Source: Hyphomicrobiales bacterium
Lineage (GTDB): Bacteria > Pseudomonadota > Alphaproteobacteria > Rhizobiales > Xanthobacteraceae
Assembly: GCA_017305535.1 (NCBI GenBank)
Contig: JAFKKN010000002.1
Location: forward strand, 434,001 to 498,000
Reading direction: 5' to 3'
DNA: 64,000 nucleotides
Shown here: one piece after another, positions 38,708 to 49,982 of the stretch
How the letters are laid out: each line of letters begins with the position of its first letter
Numbering within the stretch: the first letter of the stretch is position 1
Translations under genes and position numbers: made by a program
The notes under the pieces: generated by a model
Seen by the model: the letters and a program-made list of their open reading frames with translations, nothing else
Databases searched by the model: none
Told to the model about the DNA's origin: nothing

Positions 38708-39796
38708 GTGGCCCATCATGATCCGATCGGCCTGATCGCGCCGAAAGCGGGACTGGCCCAGCTCAACGAACGTTCACGGGAAATTTTCCGGCAAATTGTC
38801 GAGAGTTATCTCGCGACTGGAGAGCCGGCGGGCTCGCGCAACATCTCGCGCCTCATCACCATTCCGCTGTCGCCGGCCTCCGTGCGCAACGTGATGTCGG
38901 ATCTCGAACAACTCGGGCTGATCTACGCGCCGCATACTTCGGCCGGGCGGCTTCCGACGGAACTCGGCCTGCGCTTTTTCGTCGATGCGCTGATGCAGGT
39001 CGGCGATCTGTCCGAGCCGGAACGGCAATCGATCCAGAATCAACTTGCATCGGTTGGCAAGGCGCAGACGGTCGAGGCGGCGCTAGGCGAGGCATTGACG
39101 CAGTTGTCCGGCTTGTCGCGGGCCGCCGCGGTGGTGCTGACCGCGAAATCGAACGTGCGGTTGAAGCATATCGAGTTCGTGCGGCTTGAGCCGTCGCGGG
39201 CGCTGGTGGTGCTGGTCGCGGAGGACGGACAGGTCGAGAATCGCGTGCTGGATCTGCCGCCGGGCGTGCCGTCGTCGGCACTGGTGGAGGCGTCGAATTT
39301 CCTCAATGCGCGGATTCGCGGCCGCACGCTGGCGGAAGCGCGGTTGGAGCTGGAATCGGCGCTGGCGCAAAGCCGCGCCGAACTCGATCAGCTGACGCAA
39401 AAGATCATCGCAACCGGCTTCGCAAGCTGGTCCGGTGGCGATGGCGAGGATCGGCAGCTGATTGTGCGTGGCCATGCCAATCTGTTGGAGGACCTGCACG
39501 CGCTGGAGGATATCGAACGGGTTCGCTCGCTGTTCGACGATCTCGAAAGCAAGCGCGGCGTGATCGATTTGCTCGGCCGCGCCGAACGCGCCGAAGGCGT
39601 CCGCATCTTTATCGGCTCGGAAAACAAGCTGTTTTCGCTGTCGGGTTCGTCGACGATCATCGCGCCCTACAGCGACGGCGCCGGCCATATCGTTGGTGTG
39701 CTCGGCGTCATCGGCCCGACACGGCTGAATTATGCCCGGGTGATTCCGATGGTGGATTATGCCGCGCGCATCGTCAGCCGGATGCTCGGCGGCTGA
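38708..39796 (+). CDS. hrcA: Heat-inducible transcription repressor HrcA
   Basis: HrcA represses groESL-type operons by binding CIRCE elements and is helped by GroEL. The 362-aa protein has the N-terminal winged helix ([66 protein letters not shown]) and the GAF-like C-terminal domain ending in [29 protein letters not shown]. The start is GTG at 38708 with AAGGAG upstream. No CIRCE element is visible in this window, so its targets probably lie elsewhere (groESL). Confidence 0.96.
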   Translation: MAHHDPIGLIAPKAGLAQLNERSREIFRQIVESYLATGEPAGSRNISRLITIPLSPASVRNVMSDLEQLGLIYAPHTSAGRLPTELGLRFFVDALMQVGDLSEPERQSIQNQLASVGKAQTVEAALGEALTQLSGLSRAAAVVLTAKSNVRLKHIEFVRLEPSRALVVLVAEDGQVENRVLDLPPGVPSSALVEASNFLNARIRGRTLAEARLELESALAQSRAELDQLTQKIIATGFASWSGGDGEDRQLIVRGHANLLEDLHALEDIERVRSLFDDLESKRGVIDLLGRAERAEGVRIFIGSENKLFSLSGSSTIIAPYSDGAGHIVGVLGVIGPTRLNYARVIPMVDYAARIVSRMLGG

Positions 39797-39839
39797 TCCG
39801 CAGGTCGACGAGCAATTCCATTGGCGAGTCTATGGCATG

Positions 39840-39888
39840 GGGCGGGATGCGGGCGGAAAACCGCTACACACTTTTCCTCATCCCGCCC
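39840..39888. terminator. Nested inverted repeat between hrcA and grpE
   Basis: GGGCGGGATG (39840-39849) pairs with CATCCCGCCC (39879-39888), and inside it GCGG-AAAA-CCGC forms a second small hairpin (39853-39864). There is no clear T-run, so it may attenuate hrcA read-through rather than stop it fully. Confidence 0.5.
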
Positions 39889-39893
39889 GCAGC

Positions 39894-39925
39894 CTTGATT
39901 TTCCCGGCGAAAGCCCCGATATCCC
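39894..39925 (+). promoter_or_regulatory. Candidate sigma-32 (RpoH) promoter for grpE
   Basis: CTTG at 39894-39897, an 18-base spacer, then CCGATAT at 39916-39922. Compared with the alphaproteobacterial RpoH pattern CTTG-N17/18-CYTATNTNNG, it has one mismatch in the CYTATNT core and lacks the final G. It is 50 bases upstream of the grpE ATG. Confidence 0.4.
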
Positions 39926-39975
39926 GGCCAGCATCTTCCCCCTCAATTCAAGACGATTTTCGAGAAAGCTGTGTA

Positions 39976-40578
39976 ATGACTGAACGTAACGGGCAGAACG
40001 GACAGAAGGACAATCCGGAGAAGTCCGTGCAGGAGACGGAACCGGTCGTGTCCAAGCCCTACATCATGCCCGACGATCCTGAAGAAGGGTCGGTCGAAGC
40101 GTTGGCCAGGGAAGCCGCCGAGGCGCGCGACAAGATGTTGCGAACGCTGGCGGAGATGGAAAATCTGCGCAAGCGCACCACGCGTGAAGTCGCCGACGCG
40201 CGGACCTATGGCATCACCGGTTTCGCGCGTGACGTGCTCGAGATTGCCGACAATCTGCAACGTGCGTTGGACGCCGTGCCGGCGGAAGCACGGGCGGCCG
40301 CCGATCCTGGGCTCAAGTCATTGATGGAAGGCGTTGAACTGACCGAGCGCTCGCTGCTCAACGCTCTGGAAAAGAACGGCGTCAAGAAATTCGATCCGGC
40401 GGGCCAGAAGTTCGATCCGAATTTCCAGCAGGCGATGTTCGAGGTGCCGGACGCATCGGTCCCGGCGGGAACAGTCGTGCAGGTGATTCAGGCCGGCTTC
40501 ATGATCGGCGAACGCGTGTTGCGGCCGGCACTGGTCGGCGTTGCGAAGGGCGGTGCCAAGGCTGCGGCTACCGAATAA
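39976..40578 (+). CDS. grpE: Nucleotide exchange factor GrpE
   Basis: GrpE releases ADP from DnaK. The 200-aa protein has an acidic N-terminus, a long coiled-coil helix ([36 protein letters not shown]), the [14 protein letters not shown] block and the C-terminal beta-domain ([41 protein letters not shown]). The start ATG at 39976 was chosen because the conserved sequence and acidic leader begin there; upstream in-frame sequence is not conserved. dnaK and dnaJ follow 2 kb downstream. Confidence 0.96.
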   Translation: MTERNGQNGQKDNPEKSVQETEPVVSKPYIMPDDPEEGSVEALAREAAEARDKMLRTLAEMENLRKRTTREVADARTYGITGFARDVLEIADNLQRALDAVPAEARAAADPGLKSLMEGVELTERSLLNALEKNGVKKFDPAGQKFDPNFQQAMFEVPDASVPAGTVVQVIQAGFMIGERVLRPALVGVAKGGAKAAATE

Positions 40579-40582
40579 CAAG

Positions 40583-40608
40583 GCAGCCGCCTCCCAGCAG
40601 ACGGCTGC
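40583..40608. terminator. Weak hairpin between convergent grpE and the nicotinamidase gene
   Basis: GCAGCCG (40583-40589) pairs with CGGCTGC (40602-40608) with a 12-base loop and no T-run. It lies in the 37-base convergent gap, so a terminator role is plausible but unproven. Confidence 0.35.
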
Positions 40609-40615
40609 GATCGGC

Positions 40616-41332
40616 TCAGGCTGCGATGTCGCTGGATTGAATGCGTTTGACGCCGGCTTTGTCCATATCGGCCCACGCTTTCGCCAGCGACCCTTGCGTG
40701 TCGATGCCCCGACAGGCGTCTTCGATCACATAGGTTTCGAAGCCGGCCTTGCGGGCGTCGAGGGCGCTCCACGCGACGCAGAAATCAGTGGCTAGTCCCG
40801 CGACGAAGACCCGCCGCAACCCGCGTGCCTCAAGGTATTTCGCAAGGCCGGTCGAGGTTTTGCCGTCGGCTTCGGTGAAGGCGGAATAACTGTCGACGTC
40901 CTTGTGGAAGCCCTTGCGCAGGATCAGTTCCGCCTGCGGAATGTTGAGGTCTTTCGACAGTGCGGCGCCTTCGGTGCCCTGCACGCAATGGTCTGGCCAC
41001 AGCACCTGCTTGCCGTAACTCAGGTCGATCACTTCGAACGGCTTCTTTCCGCTGTGGCTCGACGCGAACGAGACATGCCCCACGGTGTGCCAGTCCTGAG
41101 TCATCACGACATTGACGAAACTTTTGGCGATGCGGTTGATCACCGGCACCACCTGATCCCCGTCCTTCACCGCGAGGCTGCCGCCGGGCAGGAAGCAGTT
41201 CTGTACGTCGATGACGAGCAGGACGGATTCATTATCGATCGCGATCTTGTCGGCGGCCCGTGCCATTCCCGGCATCAGGCCCGCGATGGCGGTGGCTTTG
41301 AGTGTCGCAAGAATCTGCCGTCTGTTCAGCAT
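40616..41332 (-). CDS. pncA: Nicotinamidase (isochorismatase-like), with an export signal
   Basis: The enzyme hydrolyses nicotinamide to nicotinate for NAD salvage. Catalytic Asp42 lies in LLVIDVQNCFLPGGSLAV, the metal site in TQDWHTVGHVSFAS, PDHCVQGT is conserved in nicotinamidases, and the nucleophile Cys is in GLATDFCVAWSALDA. Unusually, the protein (238 aa) begins with NRRQILATLKATAIAGLMPGMARA, a twin-arginine-like signal with an AxA cleavage site, predicting a periplasmic enzyme; most nicotinamidases are cytosolic. It is convergent with grpE. Confidence 0.9.
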   Translation of the reverse strand: MLNRRQILATLKATAIAGLMPGMARAADKIAIDNESVLLVIDVQNCFLPGGSLAVKDGDQVVPVINRIAKSFVNVVMTQDWHTVGHVSFASSHSGKKPFEVIDLSYGKQVLWPDHCVQGTEGAALSKDLNIPQAELILRKGFHKDVDSYSAFTEADGKTSTGLAKYLEARGLRRVFVAGLATDFCVAWSALDARKAGFETYVIEDACRGIDTQGSLAKAWADMDKAGVKRIQSSDIAA

Positions 41333-41416
41333 GGCGCAACCTCCCGCAGCGAGACGCCGGAAGCAAATCAGGTCGGGGACGAAAGGTAAAGCCGACGTTG
41401 AAGCCGGCCTGACGGT

Positions 41417-42355
41417 TTACCGTAGCTGGATGCCGTCGCGCACGGCACGGAAGCGGGAGAAGGCATCCGACCACTGATCGCGTGGGGCGCTGCCGATCAC
41501 CCGGATTGCCCGACCGCCGCTGCCAAATCGTAGCCATTGCACCACTGTGACCGGCGTTCCGTCCTTGCCGCTCAACGCGTCGACCCGCGTCTCGAAGCCC
41601 GGCGCGCTGTCGATCCGGATCGGTTCGGACATCGTGATGCGGCCGTCGCGCAGGCCCGGAATCAGTCGGGCCGCCTGTTCGGCGTAGCGGGCTCGGTCGT
41701 CGGTTTTGTCTGGCACGGAGCCGACAACGCCGAGCACCATGAAGGGTGCCTTCTCGATTTCGGCCGTCTCGCCCGAATCCACCAGCATGACAGCTCCGCC
41801 CGGCGGCAGCGTCCGTACCGACTTGAAGCTGCCGCGTTCGGTGACCTTGAACGGCAGCGTGCCTAGCTGCTCGTCCGCCGGGACATCCTGACGGATGCTG
41901 GCGGTGGCGAACATCGAACGGATGGCGTCGTCAGTGTAAATCTTGCTGGCGTTCTCGGGGACCTGCACCGCCACGAAACCGGAAAATGACCCGCCGGACA
42001 GGATCATGGAATAGCGCCGCACGGCGGCAGTGCCCTCCTTGCCGTTCTCCACGGTGTAGAACGCAAGGCCGGCGCCGGTTTGAACGGTTTCTGGCTTGAT
42101 CCCGTTGGCGCCTTCCGGATGGGTCTTGAAGGTGGTTTCAACCTCGCGATAGGCGTCCGCCGGAAGCTCCGTGATCAGGACCTTGACGCCGTGATCGTCA
42201 GTCTCGAAGCCAGCGAACGACTTGGCGGGTGCGAGCCCGACGAGGGGAACCAGACCCAGCCGGGAGCCGGGCAGATACGTCGGATCGGCAGCGAGGACTG
42301 GTGCGACCCACAGCGTGGCCAGCGCGACAGCAAGACAGCGGACGAAGTGTTTCAT
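41417..42355 (-). CDS. Exported protein of unknown function
   Basis: A 312-aa protein with a clear Sec signal (MKHFVRCLAVALATLWVAPVLAAD, cleavage after VLA). The mature part includes YLPGSRLGLVPLVGLAPAKSFAGFE, an ITELPADAYREVETTF segment, AVRRYSMILSGGSFSGFVAVQVPENA, and a C-terminal VVQWLRFGSGGRAIRVIGSAPRDQW. I do not recognise a characterised family, though similar predicted exported proteins are common in bradyrhizobia (general impression). It is divergent from dnaK across 316 bp and may share a leftward unit with the nicotinamidase gene (84-bp gap). Confidence 0.7.
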   Translation of the reverse strand: MKHFVRCLAVALATLWVAPVLAADPTYLPGSRLGLVPLVGLAPAKSFAGFETDDHGVKVLITELPADAYREVETTFKTHPEGANGIKPETVQTGAGLAFYTVENGKEGTAAVRRYSMILSGGSFSGFVAVQVPENASKIYTDDAIRSMFATASIRQDVPADEQLGTLPFKVTERGSFKSVRTLPPGGAVMLVDSGETAEIEKAPFMVLGVVGSVPDKTDDRARYAEQAARLIPGLRDGRITMSEPIRIDSAPGFETRVDALSGKDGTPVTVVQWLRFGSGGRAIRVIGSAPRDQWSDAFSRFRAVRDGIQLR

Positions 42356-42538
42356 GAGGGTCTAATTGAGCAGGTATTGAGGCCGTTCGATGGTCGGCCG
42401 GTCGGGCTATCCTGCCATAGCACTTCTCCACGAACGCCGTACATGGCGAACTGGTTGGGTTGTGGGCTGGCCGGCTGGATGCCTTGCATTTTGGTCCCTC
42501 GAAGTCCTGGTTTTCGCGAATCCAAGCAATGTCCGGTC

Positions 42539-42570
42539 CTTGCGGGTGAGACACCCCCCTTCTATATGAG
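42539..42570 (+). promoter_or_regulatory. Candidate sigma-32 (RpoH) promoter for dnaK
   Basis: CTTG at 42539-42542, an 18-base spacer, then TCTATATGAG at 42561-42570. This fits the alphaproteobacterial RpoH pattern CTTG-N17/18-CYTATNTNNG with one mismatch, at the first C. It leaves a leader of about 95 bases before the dnaK start. Confidence 0.65.
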
Positions 42571-42671
42571 GCTCACCATCGCAATATCGCGAACATTCGA
42601 TATTTGGGGGATCGGCCCGGGGCGCCGTCAGGGCCCAGCCGACCTGCCGCAACGAGAAGGATATGGACACT

Positions 42672-44573
<1,902 letters not shown>

Positions 44574-44620
44574 TCTTCGAGGACCGACAGCCATGTCGTT
44601 CGATGGTTGCACGAAGACTT

Positions 44621-44641
44621 CCCCCGGGCGCGGCCCGGGGG
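44621..44641 (+). terminator. GC-rich hairpin between dnaK and dnaJ
   Basis: CCCCCGGGC (44621-44629) and GCCCGGGGG (44633-44641) form a perfect 9-bp stem with a GCG loop, followed by TTGGATTT. Partial termination here would give more dnaK than dnaJ transcript (inference). Confidence 0.6.
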
Positions 44642-44711
44642 TTGGATTTGAAACGACAATGCCAATGGATGGCGCGGCGCGCTCTCGCGGCGATCAATGC
44701 GGGGGTCGATG

Positions 44712-45848
44712 ATGTCGACGAAGCGCTGCTACTACGAAACCCTCGAAGTCGAACGTTCCGCCGACGGGTCGCAACTCAAGTCGGCGTTTCGTAAGCTGGC
44801 GATGAAATGGCACCCGGACCGCAATCCCGGTGATCACACCGCCGAAGTCCGCTTCAAGGAAATCAACGAAGCCTATGAAGTTTTGAAGGACAGCGACAAG
44901 CGCGCTGCCTATGATCGCTTTGGCCACGCCGCATTTGAGCAAGGCCATGGCGGCGGCGGTGCGGGCTTTGGCGCCGGCTTCGCGTCGTCATTTTCCGATA
45001 TTTTCGAGGACCTGTTCGGCATGGCCGGGCAGCGTGGCCGCGGCGGCGGCCGTGAGCGTGGCGCGGATCTGCGCTACAATATGGAAATCACGTTGGAGGA
45101 AGCCTTCTCCGGCAAGACCGCGCAGATCGAGATTCCGGTTTCAGTGACCTGCGAATCCTGTTCGGGGACCGGCGCCAAGGCAGGCACCAAACCGAAGACC
45201 TGTTCGATGTGTGGCGGCGCCGGCCGGGTACGTCAGGCGCAGGGATTCTTCACGCTGGAGCGAACCTGCCCCGGCTGTCAGGGGCGCGGCCAGATGATCG
45301 AGGACGCGTGCCCGTCGTGTTCCGGCTCGGGACGCGTGACGCGGGATCGCACCTTGTCCGTCAATATTCCGCAGGGCGTGGAAGACGGAACCCGCATCCG
45401 GCTCGCCAACGAGGGCGAGGCCGGCGTTCGCGGCGGACCGCCCGGCGACCTCTATATTTTCCTGTCATTGGCCTCGCATCCGTTCTTCCAGCGCGACGGC
45501 GCGGACCTGCATTGCCGGGTTCCGATCTCCATGGTGACGGCGGCGCTCGGCGGCGAGTTCGAAGTGCCAACCATCGACAAGACGAAGGCCAAGGTGAAGG
45601 TACCCTCCGGAACGCAATCCGGCCGCCGCTTCAGGATCGGCAGTAAGGGTATGCCAGTGTTGCGCTCCCGTCAGACCGGCGACATGTACGTTCAGGTCGT
45701 CGTGGAAACGCCACAGAATTTAACCAGGAAACAGCAGGAACTATTGGCGGAATTCGAGAAGCTGTCGTCTGGAGCGACACAACCGGAAGCCGTTGGTTTC
45801 TTTACCAAAGTCAAGGACTTCTTTGGTACGCGAAGCGCTGCGCAGTAA
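44712..45848 (+). CDS. dnaJ: Chaperone protein DnaJ (Hsp40)
   Basis: DnaJ delivers clients to DnaK and stimulates its ATPase. The type I layout is complete in 378 aa: a J domain with HPD ([27 protein letters not shown]), a Gly/Phe-rich linker, four zinc-finger CxxCxGxG repeats ([32 protein letters not shown]), and the C-terminal substrate-binding domains. I chose the second of two adjacent ATGs (44712), preceded by GGGGG; the frame is open a few codons upstream. Confidence 0.97.
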   Translation: MSTKRCYYETLEVERSADGSQLKSAFRKLAMKWHPDRNPGDHTAEVRFKEINEAYEVLKDSDKRAAYDRFGHAAFEQGHGGGGAGFGAGFASSFSDIFEDLFGMAGQRGRGGGRERGADLRYNMEITLEEAFSGKTAQIEIPVSVTCESCSGTGAKAGTKPKTCSMCGGAGRVRQAQGFFTLERTCPGCQGRGQMIEDACPSCSGSGRVTRDRTLSVNIPQGVEDGTRIRLANEGEAGVRGGPPGDLYIFLSLASHPFFQRDGADLHCRVPISMVTAALGGEFEVPTIDKTKAKVKVPSGTQSGRRFRIGSKGMPVLRSRQTGDMYVQVVVETPQNLTRKQQELLAEFEKLSSGATQPEAVGFFTKVKDFFGTRSAAQ

Positions 45849-45939
45849 GCCTTTTGCTTGACCGGTTTATCGGCGCGCGTTACGTCTTTGTGAAGTGAGT
45901 TTGACAACCCACCGACTGTGGCCCCTCTCTGGGTGCGAA

Positions 45940-46542
45940 ATGTCCCTGCAACCATCCGTGCGCGTACTGAAGAAGCCGCCCCGTCTTGACGACGAGGTTC
46001 GCTTTCTTCGCTCATGGATCGAGAAGCCGCTGCACATGGGCGCGGTCATGCCGTCGGGCCGCGTTTTGGCCCGCACCATGGCGCAATATGTCGATGCTCA
46101 CGACACCGGGCCTGTCGTCGAACTGGGACCCGGCACTGGCGCGATCACCAATGCGCTGATCGAGCACGGCATCGAACAGAGCCGTCTGGTGCTGGTGGAA
46201 TACAATCCTGGTTTCTGCGCCTTGCTGCGCGATCGCTATCCGCAGGCGACGGTGGTGCAGGGCGATGCCTATGCGCTGCGGGATTCGTTGTCGAAGGTGC
46301 TGAAGGCGCCGGCGTCCGCCGTAGTGTCCGGCCTGCCGCTGGTCACCAAACCGATGCTGACCCGGCTGAAATTGATCCGGGATGCGTTCTCGGCGCTGAA
46401 CCCGGGAGCGCCTTTCGTGCAGTTCACCTACTCGGTGACGCCGCCGATTCCGAAATCCTTGCCGGGCGTATCCACCGAGGCCTCGGAACGGATCTGGATG
46501 AACCTTCCGCCGGCGCGCGTCTGGGTGTATCGCAAGGGCTGA
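45940..46542 (+). CDS. pmtA: Phospholipid N-methyltransferase PmtA
   Basis: PmtA uses SAM to methylate phosphatidylethanolamine stepwise to phosphatidylcholine, a common membrane lipid in Rhizobiales. The 200-aa protein has FLRSWIEKPLHMGAVMPSGRVLARTMA, the SAM-binding motif PVVELGPGTGAITNALI, VLVEYNPGFCALLRDRYP, VVSGLPLV and FVQFTYSV, typical of the rhizobial (Sinorhizobium-type) Pmt group. The ATG at 45940 gives the conserved N-terminus; an in-frame upstream start at 45895 is less likely. It lies downstream of dnaJ. Confidence 0.88.
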   Translation: MSLQPSVRVLKKPPRLDDEVRFLRSWIEKPLHMGAVMPSGRVLARTMAQYVDAHDTGPVVELGPGTGAITNALIEHGIEQSRLVLVEYNPGFCALLRDRYPQATVVQGDAYALRDSLSKVLKAPASAVVSGLPLVTKPMLTRLKLIRDAFSALNPGAPFVQFTYSVTPPIPKSLPGVSTEASERIWMNLPPARVWVYRKG

Positions 46543-46634
46543 TCCTCCGGCACAGCCGTTGGAGCGGCGGAGCTGGACGCGACGTGATTCATGCGACCTA
46601 ATTCATCGGTTCGAACGAGATGGGCTCACCGCGC

Positions 46635-47222
46635 ATGAGCCCCGTGAAGATCCTGATCATTCCCGGTTCCCTGCGCAGCGGATCGCACAACGTGCGGTTG
46701 GCGGGTGCCGCGATGGCTGAGCTGGTCGAAGCCGGCGCCGACGTTTCGCTGATCTCGCTCGCTGATTTTCCGCTGCCGATCTACGATGGCGATCTAGAGG
46801 CCAGATCCGGTGTTCCGACCGAGGCCGTCAATCTCAAACGCCTGATCGGAACTCACCACGGTGTTCTGCTGGTCAGCCCCGAATACAATTCATCGCCGCC
46901 GCCGCTACTCAAGAACGCGCTCGATTGGGTGACGCGGGTGCGCGAACGCGACGAACCGCTGGGGCACGCGGTGCGCGGGCGTCCGTTCGCACTGGCGTCG
47001 GCCTCGACCGGCCGGTTTGGCGGTGCGCGAAGCCTGATGATGCTGCGGCTGATGCTGTCCGGGTGCCGCGTCACCGTCATTCCCACGCAGTTATCGCTGT
47101 CGTCCGCCGATCAGGCTTACGACGAGTTGGATCGGCTCCGGCATGGCAACGACAGGGACATGCTGACGGCCATGGCGCGGCAGTTGATCGAGGTCGCGGA
47201 ACAGATGAGGCAATATGACTGA
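46635..47222 (+). CDS. NADPH-dependent FMN reductase family protein
   Basis: A 195-aa flavodoxin-like reductase (ArsH/ChrR/YieF group). It has [26 protein letters not shown] (FMN phosphate loop), [37 protein letters not shown], and [23 protein letters not shown]. The substrate is not identifiable; members reduce quinones, chromate or azo compounds. The start is either 46635 or five codons earlier. Its stop overlaps the pyrF start by eight bases, so the two are coupled. Confidence 0.88.
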   Translation: MSPVKILIIPGSLRSGSHNVRLAGAAMAELVEAGADVSLISLADFPLPIYDGDLEARSGVPTEAVNLKRLIGTHHGVLLVSPEYNSSPPPLLKNALDWVTRVRERDEPLGHAVRGRPFALASASTGRFGGARSLMMLRLMLSGCRVTVIPTQLSLSSADQAYDELDRLRHGNDRDMLTAMARQLIEVAEQMRQYD

Positions 47223-47925
47223 CAACGCCATTCCCTCACGTGATCGCTTGATCGTCGCGCTCGACGTGCCGAGCGTGGACGCCGCCGAGGCGATGATCGC
47301 GCGGCTCGGCGACAGCGTGACGTTCTACAAGATCGGCTATCAGCTTGCTTACGCCGGCGGGCTGCCGCTGGTGCGTCGGCTCGCGGATGCTGGAAAGAAA
47401 GTCTTTCTCGATCTCAAGATGCACGACATCGGCAACACGGTCGCAAGCGGCGTCAAGAGCGTCGCGGGTCTCGGCGCGACGTTTCTGACCGTGCACGCCT
47501 ATCCGCAAACAATGCAGGCGGCAGTCGAAGCCAGCGCGGGGTCGGGCTTGAAGATACTCGCGGTCACGGTTCTCACCTCCTATGACGAAGCCGATCTGCA
47601 AGCCGCCGGCTATCGGCTCGGCGTGTCCGATCTGGTGCGGCTTCGCGCGGAGCAGGCCAAAGCGCTGGGCGTCCATGGCATCGTTTGCTCGGCGGAAGAA
47701 GCCGCCAGTCTCAGGCCGATTGCCGGCACCGGCATGAGCCTTGTGACGCCGGGCATCCGGCCCGCCGGCAGCGACGTCGGTGATCAGAAGAGGATCATGA
47801 CGCCGGCGCGCGCGATCGCGGCCGGTGCGGACTATCTGGTGGTCGGGCGGCCGGTGATGGCGGCGGTTGATCCGAAGGCCGCGGCGGATGCGATCGTCGC
47901 GGAAATCCAACAGGCGAAGAGCTGA
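47215..47925 (+). CDS. pyrF: Orotidine 5'-phosphate decarboxylase
   Basis: PyrF decarboxylates OMP to UMP, the last step of pyrimidine synthesis. The 236-aa barrel protein has [17 protein letters not shown], the catalytic [15 protein letters not shown] (Lys-Asp array), [31 protein letters not shown] and DYLVVGRPV. It is in a run of short-gapped rightward genes. Confidence 0.97.
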   Translation: MTDNAIPSRDRLIVALDVPSVDAAEAMIARLGDSVTFYKIGYQLAYAGGLPLVRRLADAGKKVFLDLKMHDIGNTVASGVKSVAGLGATFLTVHAYPQTMQAAVEASAGSGLKILAVTVLTSYDEADLQAAGYRLGVSDLVRLRAEQAKALGVHGIVCSAEEAASLRPIAGTGMSLVTPGIRPAGSDVGDQKRIMTPARAIAAGADYLVVGRPVMAAVDPKAAADAIVAEIQQAKS

Positions 47926-47934
47926 CGGGAGACA

Positions 47935-48243
47935 ATGATGGCCAAGGGATACTGGATCGGGCGCGTCGACGTTCATGACCTCGAGGGCTACAAGCGGGAC
48001 TATGTCGCTCACAACGGCGCGGTGTTTCAAAAATACGGCGCCAGGTTTCTGGTTCGCGGCGGCAACTTCGAAAGCAAGGAAGGCTCGTCCCGCTCGCGCA
48101 ATGTCGTCATCGAATTCAAGGACTATGAAACCGCGTTGGCTTGCTACGAGTCGCCGGAGTACCAGGCCCTGATCAAGGCGCGAGGCCCCCACTCGGAAGG
48201 CGATATCGTGGTGATCGAGGGCTATGACGGGCCGCAGCCCTGA
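47935..48243 (+). CDS. DUF1330 domain protein
   Basis: A 102-aa dimeric alpha/beta ferredoxin-like protein of the DUF1330 family: GYWIGRVDVHDLEGYKRDYVAHNGAVFQKYGARFLVRGG, RSRNVVIEFKDYETALACYESPEYQAL and DIVVIEGYDG. The family is related to the Dabb/ABM group; the function is unknown. It starts with two consecutive ATGs and follows pyrF by nine bases. Confidence 0.9.
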   Translation: MMAKGYWIGRVDVHDLEGYKRDYVAHNGAVFQKYGARFLVRGGNFESKEGSSRSRNVVIEFKDYETALACYESPEYQALIKARGPHSEGDIVVIEGYDGPQP

Positions 48244-48306
48244 CGCAGCCTTGGTTGCCGGGACGCTTCGTCCCCGCTATACCGCGACATCATTGAGGTC
48301 CGGACC

Positions 48307-49122
48307 ATGTCGGAAATGCGATTGATCGTTGCGGGAGCCGGCGGCCGGATGGGCCGCGCCTTGATGCGCGCCATCGCGGAGACCGGCGGCGCCGTCGTCA
48401 CCGGCGCGTTGGAAGCGCCGGGCTCCGAATGGATCGGGCACGACGCCGGCACGCTCGCGGGGCTGCCGCCGAGCGGCGTGCAGGTCTCGGCGGATCTCTG
48501 GTCGCTGTCGGCCAATGCCGACGGCATTCTCGATTTCACTGTGCCACGCGCCACCATCGCCAATGTCGCCATCGCCGCGCAACGCGGACTGGTGCATGTC
48601 ATCGGCACCACCGGTCTTTCGGCTTCCGACAACGCCATCATCAAGAGCGTGACCAAGCAGGCTGTGGTGGTGCAGGCCGGCAATATGAGTCTCGGTGTCA
48701 ATCTGCTTGCCGCGCTCGTGAAGCGGGTTGCTCGTTCACTCGATTCGAGTTTCGATATCGAGATAGTCGAGATGCACCACAAGGCCAAGATCGACGCGCC
48801 GTCCGGCACCGCATTGATGCTCGGCGAGGCGGCGGCGGCGGGTCGCGAGGTTCAGTTGCACGATCATTCCGCGCGCGGGCGCGACGGCATCACCGGCGCA
48901 CGGCGCAGCGGCGATATCGGCTTCGCGGCGTTGCGCGGCGGCACCGTGACCGGCGATCACACGGTGATCTTCGCCGGGCCTTACGAGCGCATCGAACTCT
49001 CGCACAAGGCGGAGGATCGCATGATCTTCGCGCATGGCGCGCTGAAAGCGGCGATGTGGGCGCAGGGCAAGCCGCCGGGGCATTATTCGATGGCCGACGT
49101 GCTCGGCTTGAGTGACTTCTGA
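48307..49122 (+). CDS. dapB: 4-hydroxy-tetrahydrodipicolinate reductase
   Basis: DapB reduces HTPA with NAD(P)H in the lysine/diaminopimelate pathway. The 271-aa protein has the nucleotide-binding [51 protein letters not shown], the substrate motif [24 protein letters not shown] and [27 protein letters not shown]. It is followed by gpmA, a linkage frequent in Rhizobiales. Confidence 0.97.
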   Translation: MSEMRLIVAGAGGRMGRALMRAIAETGGAVVTGALEAPGSEWIGHDAGTLAGLPPSGVQVSADLWSLSANADGILDFTVPRATIANVAIAAQRGLVHVIGTTGLSASDNAIIKSVTKQAVVVQAGNMSLGVNLLAALVKRVARSLDSSFDIEIVEMHHKAKIDAPSGTALMLGEAAAAGREVQLHDHSARGRDGITGARRSGDIGFAALRGGTVTGDHTVIFAGPYERIELSHKAEDRMIFAHGALKAAMWAQGKPPGHYSMADVLGLSDF

Positions 49123-49178
49123 TCAATGCCGCAGTTCGCGCGGCGATCATCGCAAACACGAAGTGGAATGGAAAAGGT

Positions 49179-49802
49179 ATGAGCGATCGACTTCTCGTCC
49201 TCGTGCGTCACGGCCAGAGCGAATGGAATCTGAAGAACCTGTTCACCGGCTGGAAGGACCCCAACCTCACCGAGCAGGGGCGCAATGAGGCGGCCGAAGC
49301 AGGACGCAAGCTAAAGGCGCAGGGACTGACGTTCGATATCGCTTTCACCTCGGCGCTGACGCGAGCCCAAAACACGCTCGATATCATCCTGAAGGAAATG
49401 GGCCAGAGCGGATTGCCGATTCATAAGAATCTTGCGTTGAACGAGCGCGACTACGGTGATCTTTCCGGCCTCAACAAGGACGATGCGCGCAAGAAGTGGG
49501 GCGAGGAGCAGGTGCATGTCTGGCGCCGTTCCTACGACGTGCCGCCGCCGGGCGGCGAAAGCCTGAAGGATACGCTGGCGCGTACGCTGCCGTATTTCGT
49601 GCAGGAGATTTTGCCCTGCGTGCTGCGCGGCGAGCGTACGCTGGTCGCGGCACACGGCAATTCGCTGCGTGCGCTGATCATGGTACTGGAGAAGTTGACG
49701 CCGGAGAACATTCTCAAGCGCGAACTCGCAACCGGCGTTCCGGTGATTTATCGCCTCAACGCCGACGCGACGGTGGCGTCGGTGCTCGATCTCGCGGCGT
49801 AA
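49179..49802 (+). CDS. gpmA: 2,3-bisphosphoglycerate-dependent phosphoglycerate mutase
   Basis: GpmA interconverts 3- and 2-phosphoglycerate through a phosphohistidine. His11 is in [84 protein letters not shown], and the second catalytic His in [17 protein letters not shown] confirm the family. At 207 aa it is the short form usual in alphaproteobacteria. A family A repeat follows the stop. Confidence 0.97.
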   Translation: MSDRLLVLVRHGQSEWNLKNLFTGWKDPNLTEQGRNEAAEAGRKLKAQGLTFDIAFTSALTRAQNTLDIILKEMGQSGLPIHKNLALNERDYGDLSGLNKDDARKKWGEEQVHVWRRSYDVPPPGGESLKDTLARTLPYFVQEILPCVLRGERTLVAAHGNSLRALIMVLEKLTPENILKRELATGVPVIYRLNADATVASVLDLAA

Positions 49803-49812
49803 GGATATTTTG

Positions 49813-49942
49813 CCCCGTCATGCCCGTGCGTAGCCGTTCGAAAAACGGCGTCGCTTCGCTCGCCAATGTCACGGGCATCCAGGTCTTTTACTGTGTGTGG
49901 CAGGCAAGGCCTTGATGGCCGGAACAAGTCCGGCCATGACGA
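49813..49942. repeat. Intergenic palindromic repeat, family A
   Basis: CGTCATGCCCGTGCG...GTCACGGGCATCCAGGTCTT, and a second unit GATGGCCGGAACAAGTCCGGCC ending in ATGACGAC. It lies between convergent gpmA and the Ada-like gene. Confidence 0.7.
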
Positions 49943-49982
49943 CTGAGAAATTGGTGCAGGTCGCCCCTTACACCACGACGGC

